NCBI GenBank assembly: GCA_027575765.1
Contig: JANBPT010000445.1
Coordinates: 1 to 35,740, forward strand
DNA: 35,740 bases
Direction: 5' to 3'
Origin: Tieghemiomyces parasiticus
Lineage: Eukaryota > Kickxellomycota > Dimargaritomycetes > Dimargaritales > Dimargaritaceae
The notes under the pieces are model-generated. The model had not been told where the DNA came from. It made no database searches and saw nothing but the letters and a program-made list of their open reading frames with translations. A program made the translations under genes and the position numbers. Below are positions 31,201 through 35,740 of this stretch, in pieces (positions within the stretch are counted from its first letter, which is position 1; each line of letters opens with the position of its first letter).

Positions 31201-33750
31201 GGTCGCGGCGTGTACCTGCGCGAGCCGTCCCACACAGCCACCCCGGCTTACTGTTCGGTGCGCATCTCCCCGACGTTCATGGCCGAGCACGACGACGCCG
31301 ACGCCGCGGCCCAGGATGCCCTGCGCAAGGCCCAGTTCGCCTTCGAAAAGCGTGTGACGGTGGTCACGTCGGCGGCCTACGTGCGCGCCCCGGACTTTGT
31401 GTACCTCAACAGCGCCGGCACAACCTTCAATATCGTAGTGGACCCCACGGCCCTGACCGCGGGCCGGTTCTACTTCACAGAAGTGCTCGGGTATGACGCG
31501 GCAAAGGTGGACCGTGGCCCGCTGTTCCGCATCCCGGTCACCATCTGCAAGCCTGAACTGCCCAACGAGGCCGGCAGCCTGCGCTTCACCAACCTGACCT
31601 TCACCAGTGCCGCCATCGAGCGCCGTTTTGTGCATGTTCCGCTGGGGGCCTCCCACGCTGTGGTGCGCGTCATCTCTCACAACGCCGATCCCACCGCACC
31701 CACCCGTTTCGACTTGCACGCCACCCAGCTGCGCCGCGACCGCCGCTTCAATTATTTGGGCGCCCGCTTCAACGCCATGCTTTTCGCCTGCGATTTTGGG
31801 AAGGGTAAGGGCGATTCCCAGGTCATTCGCCGTGGCTTCAACGTGAGCGGCAACGGCACCCTCGAGCTCTGCCTGGCCCAGTTCTGGTCGGGTCCTGGCG
31901 CCCACACATTGTCCCTGGAAGTGGACTTTCACGGTTTCCAACTCATGGGGGCCTCATCCAACAGTGACGGCGCCGTCCTACTCGATCTCCCAGCCGGTAT
32001 CACTCGCTTGGATATGGCCACCCCGCTGCGTCCTGAGGAAAGCATTGCCGTAACTGCCAAGCTGACCCACCTGCAGCGTTCCCTGCGCCCTAGTAACTCG
32101 GTGATCCGCCCCCTGTCCCGCGATCGTGACTTGCTGCCCAACCAGACCGTGACGATGGAACTGGTGCTGACATACCCGCTGAACGGCTACGACGGCAACC
32201 GTGACTACCTCTTCAGCATGCCCCTCTTCAATAACGTGGTGTACGACACGGTTATTGAGAACGTGGCCCTCATGGTGTTTGATGCGCGCAAGAAGCTGCT
32301 GGCCTACCAAGGCTCCTACGTCCACATGCTGAGCTTACCGTGTAAGGGCGACTACACCGTCCTGGTGCAGCTACGCCACTCGTCGCTCAAGCTGCTCCAG
32401 AGCTACGTGGATATGCCCCTGCTCATGCGCTACGCCCTCCCCAAGGGTGACATATTGGCCCCTAAAGTCACTCTAGGGTCCCGACTCACTAGTCCCGATA
32501 ACGTTAAGGCAGGGCGACGCTGGATGTTGACCAAGGGTAGTCAAACCCCAATGTACCTTCACACCACGTGCCTCTCCCGCCCCGCCGCCGCCAAGGCCGG
32601 CGACATGCTCTGTGGTGACCTTTGCATCAACTGCCCCTCCATCCCCAACGGTGTCAAGTTTCCGTTGATTGGACCTGTGCCGCCGGTCCCCATTAAGACC
32701 ACAAACGGCGGGAGCCAGGACGACGAGGGCGGCAGCGGCGATGATAAGGCTTCCGGGTCTGTAGCGGCCTCGTCAAGCGTCAGAGGGTCCATTCCGACCG
32801 TCTCGAAAACCACCAGCGGTATCCACCCGACCAAGTCTACGGACCAAACCAACCGGCCTGCAGCCTCCTCGAGCGACGGAGGTCTGACGGGTCCCGCTAT
32901 CGAAGGTGTGTCGGCGGCTGACGCCACGGGCACTGGTACTCCCTCGCTGGCCGAACAATACCGCGAGGCCCTGTGGAAGTGGAAGTTGGAGTGGGCCAAG
33001 AAGGCCAAGGACGACGCCACGCTGCGCCAGCGCCTCCTGGATGAGCTGGACGGCGAGTGTGACCAGTACCTGCCGTACTTAGAGTACCTCCTCGAGCAGG
33101 CTGCGGAGAAGATGGAGTCGGCCGCCGCCGCGCCGAGTAGCGACGATCAGGACCAGGCGTCGCTGGCTACTGCGGCCTCCTCACTACGTCATGTGGCACT
33201 CGAGACGATGAACGCCGCCGACCGCGTCATTACCCGCCTGGACGCGCCGGCCCTCGCGGCTGCGGTGCGTGCCCTACCGCCCAGCTTCCAGTCCAAGGAG
33301 TACAAGGCCAAGCAGAAGGAGCTGAAGGAACAGGTGGCCTCGCTTGTCAACGCATATCGCCATAGGGTGGAGGCATTGTTGATGCTGACCCGGGGTCCCG
33401 GCGGGTCATCGTCGTCGGACCAGGGACACGATGGGGATGCCGACTATGAATCCCAGCTGACTGTGACCTTCAGCGAGTACAGCCGCTGGCAGAAACGCGA
33501 CTTCACGGACATTGGGTACCTCAAAGCCTACGTCCAAGTCGAACTCCGCGCCGGACGTCACGGAAACGCCCTGACAGCCATCCTCACGTACCAAGATAAG
33601 GTGGAACGCACGGTGGCCAACGTCAAGGATCTGACGTGTATCGATCACCTCAAGATCGAGGTCTTACGCAAGGCTGGATACGATAACTGGGCCGATCACT
33701 TTGCCGACATGCTTCGGCAGGCGGTCCCCAAATCGTATGCGGCATTCTAA
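28228..33750 (+). CDS. TPP2: Tripeptidyl-peptidase II, giant cytosolic subtilisin-like protease
   Basis: Five exons (28228-28317, 28845-28952, 29342-29396, 29651-29847, 29995-33750) join to 1401 residues. All four introns follow GT-AG: GTAAGT...CCAG, GTATGT...CACAG, GTAGGC...TACAG, GTAAGT...ATAG. The subtilase residues are complete: Asp55 in [10 protein letters not shown] (exon 2), His285 in YHGTHVAGI, oxyanion Asn384 in SSAGNEGPG and Ser471 in [10 protein letters not shown] (exon 5). The long region between Asp and His and the large C-terminal part are typical of TPP II, which is about 1250 residues in human. The enzyme removes tripeptides from the free N termini of peptides released by the proteasome and self-assembles into a very large complex. 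A Ser/Gly/Thr-rich insertion of about 80 residues (1049-1132) sits before a helical C-terminal region. The start [10 protein letters not shown] has G at -3. Confidence 0.96.
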
Positions 33751-35048
33751 AGAGAGGCTGTGGTAGACTAGTGATCTTTCTTCGAGCCCATGCTTCTAAT
33801 TCAATTATTATTTTTTTGGAGGGGGGCATGATTTTCCTTTTTTATGGTACTCGTCCCCCCCCCCTGTTGCAATCTTGTCTCTATTCTTTTGCACCGTGAC
33901 TCCAAAGTTGCGTCTATCGCCTTGATCTCAGACACCCTTTAATTAGAAACCCCCGCTTTCGCCGCCCTTTTTTAGTTACTCTATAGCTCAATATAGTTTG
34001 ATTATTTTTTACACCACACCCTTAACGGTGTCGTGGTCAGTCCATAGCCACTAGAAGTGGTATACAGCTGCTTTGCAATGTAACCAGCCAGACGTGACCG
34101 GTCAAACGGGGTTATCCCCTAGGATTATAAGCTGCCGCCCTTAGTGTTACACTCACACTTTGCCTTGGTTCAACTTACACCTTCTCGCCCCCAACTGTAG
34201 ATTACTGTTTGACTTCCACTCTTGGACCGAGGATTGCGGCACGTTTCATACCTCCCCCTCCCCTTGTAAGAGGGCGGACAAACAACTACCCCTTCACTTC
34301 CCTAATTAAGGATAGGGCTTGTTACGAATCGCCAAAAACTGACCTTGACGGGCTGTGCCAATCGCCAGCTCCCCCCAACGGGGAGGGGGGTTTGAACGCC
34401 ACCACTCTTCCATCTTAATTACCGTGCCAACCAGTCAGGGGGAAGCAGAGCTTCAGCCCGATCCGGAGCCTGCGAAGTCGTCTCTTTACAGCAAAGAGGT
34501 TGTAGTGAACCTTGCAACACGTTTGGGACCTATGGATATGAGCGTGTGTGTGTTCCTTCCCCCCACCCCACTCACTCCGCTGCTGGTGTATTTTTGAGCC
34601 CCTTAAATCCTTTTACAGGTATTTGAACCCTATATCTAGAACCAAGCATCCTCTTTAAGGGGGCCTACTACAGGTCTTTTCTAACCGCTCCACTACTCCC
34701 TCTTTTAACCCCTCCCCCCCCACTCTGCCCCTGCTGGACTCACCTTCTCGAGCTACACGCCCCATTCTTCCTCTTGTAGGAATCCCAAAGGGTTCGAGAT
34801 TTGTCTGAATCGACGGCCACTTTTGTGACACGAATCACTCTTATCCACTCAGGTATGCACCTTGACTAGCCCGCAACCTTTGCATACGGTTCCCTACTCG
34901 GCTTGCTTCGTCGCGGAATCCTCTATTTATAACCGGGGTGCCCACGTACACCGTCCTTGAGGGAAATCGCACCCTTCCGGACGACTACTCTCTGCTACCA
35001 CGTCCTTTGGCTATCGGCCACTCTTCTAGTCACCACCACCACTATACC
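33751..35048. other. Intergenic region between TPP2 and the carrier gene
   Basis: 1.3 kb between two plus-strand genes. The first part is T-rich with an eight-T run near 33810 and C-runs near 33857, plausible 3' UTR of TPP2, but no canonical AATAAA is seen. The last 130 bases hold a TATA-like box and the leader of the carrier gene. The small ORFs at 34209-34597 have no support. Confidence 0.55.
34924..34932 (+). promoter_or_regulatory. TATA-box candidate for the ornithine carrier gene
   Basis: TATTTATAA lies 117 bases before the ATG at 35049. No other ATG occurs between it and the start, so the leader carries no upstream ATG. Confidence 0.5.
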
Positions 35049-35740
35049 ATGGCGCATTCGGATACCCGCACGATATTCTACGGCTCGGTTTCGGGTATGG
35101 CCGCCAAGCTGGTTGAATACCCGTTCGACACGGTCAAGGTGCGACTCCAAGCGCAGCCGGCCGACCGACCGTGGTACCGCGGCCCGATGCACTGTTTTAC
35201 CTCCACACTGCAGCACGAGGGCCTACGCGGGTTCTATCGTGGCGTGGCTTCGCCGTTGCTCGGCGCTATGGTGGAGAACTCGGTGCTGTTTTATACGTAC
35301 GGGTGGTTCCAAGGTTTGTTGGGGGACATTCTGGGTGGTCCTCGGTTGTCAGCGGGGTCGACCAGTGGTCTGTTGACCAAGAGGGACGCGACGGTGACGA
35401 TGGAAGAGCGCCTACCGATGAGCCAGCTCGTTATCGCCGGCGCCTTGGCTGGTGTGTGTGCTGGGTTTGTGCTGACACCTATCGAACTCGTCAAGTGTAG
35501 AATCCAGATCCGACACGCCGGGTTAGTTCCCCAAGCCACTGCGACGGCGGCCACAACGACGGCAGCGGTTGCCGGGTCCACGGTGCGAGGCAGCCATAAT
35601 GGCGGCGGCACCTTGAGTACTACCCTCCGGATCATCAAGTACGAAGGGATCGGCGCATTGTTTCAGGGGTTCACACCGACCATGATCCGCGAGGCCGGCG
35701 GCGGTATAGCCTGGTTTGGTACCTACGAACTCGTCACTCG
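35049..35740 (+). CDS. ORT1: Mitochondrial ornithine carrier, Ort1 type (3' partial)
   Basis: Open from the ATG at 35049 to the window end without a stop, giving 230 complete codons, so the third repeat is cut off. The mitochondrial carrier signature appears twice: YPFDTVKVRLQ (about 24-34) and LTPIELVKCRIQ (about 142-153), the second close to the TPVELVKC of yeast Ort1. Other matching parts are GFYRGVASPLLGAMVEN after the first repeat and MIREAGGGIAWFGTYE near the end of the second. These carriers exchange ornithine, made in the matrix by arginine biosynthesis, for cytosolic H+ or basic amino acids across the inner membrane. Two loops are longer than in yeast: Gly/Ser/Thr residues at about 99-125 and an Ala/Thr/Gly-rich stretch at about 158-188. 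No intron is needed in this part. Confidence 0.92.
   Translation, partial: MAHSDTRTIFYGSVSGMAAKLVEYPFDTVKVRLQAQPADRPWYRGPMHCFTSTLQHEGLRGFYRGVASPLLGAMVENSVLFYTYGWFQGLLGDILGGPRLSAGSTSGLLTKRDATVTMEERLPMSQLVIAGALAGVCAGFVLTPIELVKCRIQIRHAGLVPQATATAATTTAAVAGSTVRGSHNGGGTLSTTLRIIKYEGIGALFQGFTPTMIREAGGGIAWFGTYELVT

Noticed and set aside
31180..31941. Minus-strand ORF of 253 codons inside TPP2
   Set aside because: Antisense shadow of the GC-biased peptidase exon, rich in Gly, Val and His as expected from reversed codons.
34780..34800. GGTTCGAGATT as a tRNA B box
   Set aside because: Deviates from the consensus at the last positions, and no A box or acceptor stem is found upstream.
34957..35376. Plus-strand ORF of 139 codons overlapping the carrier gene
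   Set aside because: It is a frame-shifted shadow of the Ort1-like coding sequence, which stays open to the window end and carries both carrier signatures.

Overview
This window looks like nuclear DNA of a filamentous, probably early-diverging fungus. The coding genes are eukaryotic and several are interrupted by short GT-AG introns. The recognisable set is a Sey1-type ER fusogen, tripeptidyl-peptidase II, an Ort1-like mitochondrial ornithine carrier, a roadblock dynein light chain, an FCP1/HAD-like protein and a 7TM receptor fused to an RGS domain. Sey1, Ort1 and 7TM-RGS receptors together point to fungi, and the dynein light chain fits a hyphal or flagellate lineage rather than budding yeast. 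The exact taxon cannot be read from the window.

Layout: 1-255 (+) is the 3' end of a Gly-rich protein. 662-1283 (-) is a three-exon roadblock/LC7 dynein light chain. 3141-4661 (+) is a secreted acidic orphan. 7881-8411 (+) is a small Cys-rich, probably GPI-anchored protein. 9853-11019 (-) is a two-exon FCP1/HAD-like protein, with the 7TM-RGS receptor upstream of it on the same strand (11548-13407). 16886-17593 (-) is a second Cys-rich secreted protein that shares a cysteine framework with the first. 21146-23974 (+) is Sey1, 28228-33750 (+) is a five-exon tripeptidyl-peptidase II, and 35049 to the window end (+) is the 3'-truncated ornithine carrier. A weak candidate for a small secreted protein lies at 16313-16738.

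Only about 40% of the window is convincingly coding. Long intergenic stretches (up to 4.2 kb) hold short ORFs without the codon bias of the real genes. I found no tRNA, rRNA, transposon, CRISPR array or plasmid feature.

The genes do not form a pathway. They are independent housekeeping genes (ER shape, cytosolic peptide turnover, arginine/ornithine transport, dynein motor), a signalling receptor, and a cell-surface or secreted set of three proteins that carry no family I recognise. I see no clear new multi-gene system. The most interesting material is the pair of related Cys-rich surface proteins, the FCP1-like protein with a substituted catalytic Asp, the 7TM-RGS fusion, and a duplicated 5' splice site in the peptidase gene.
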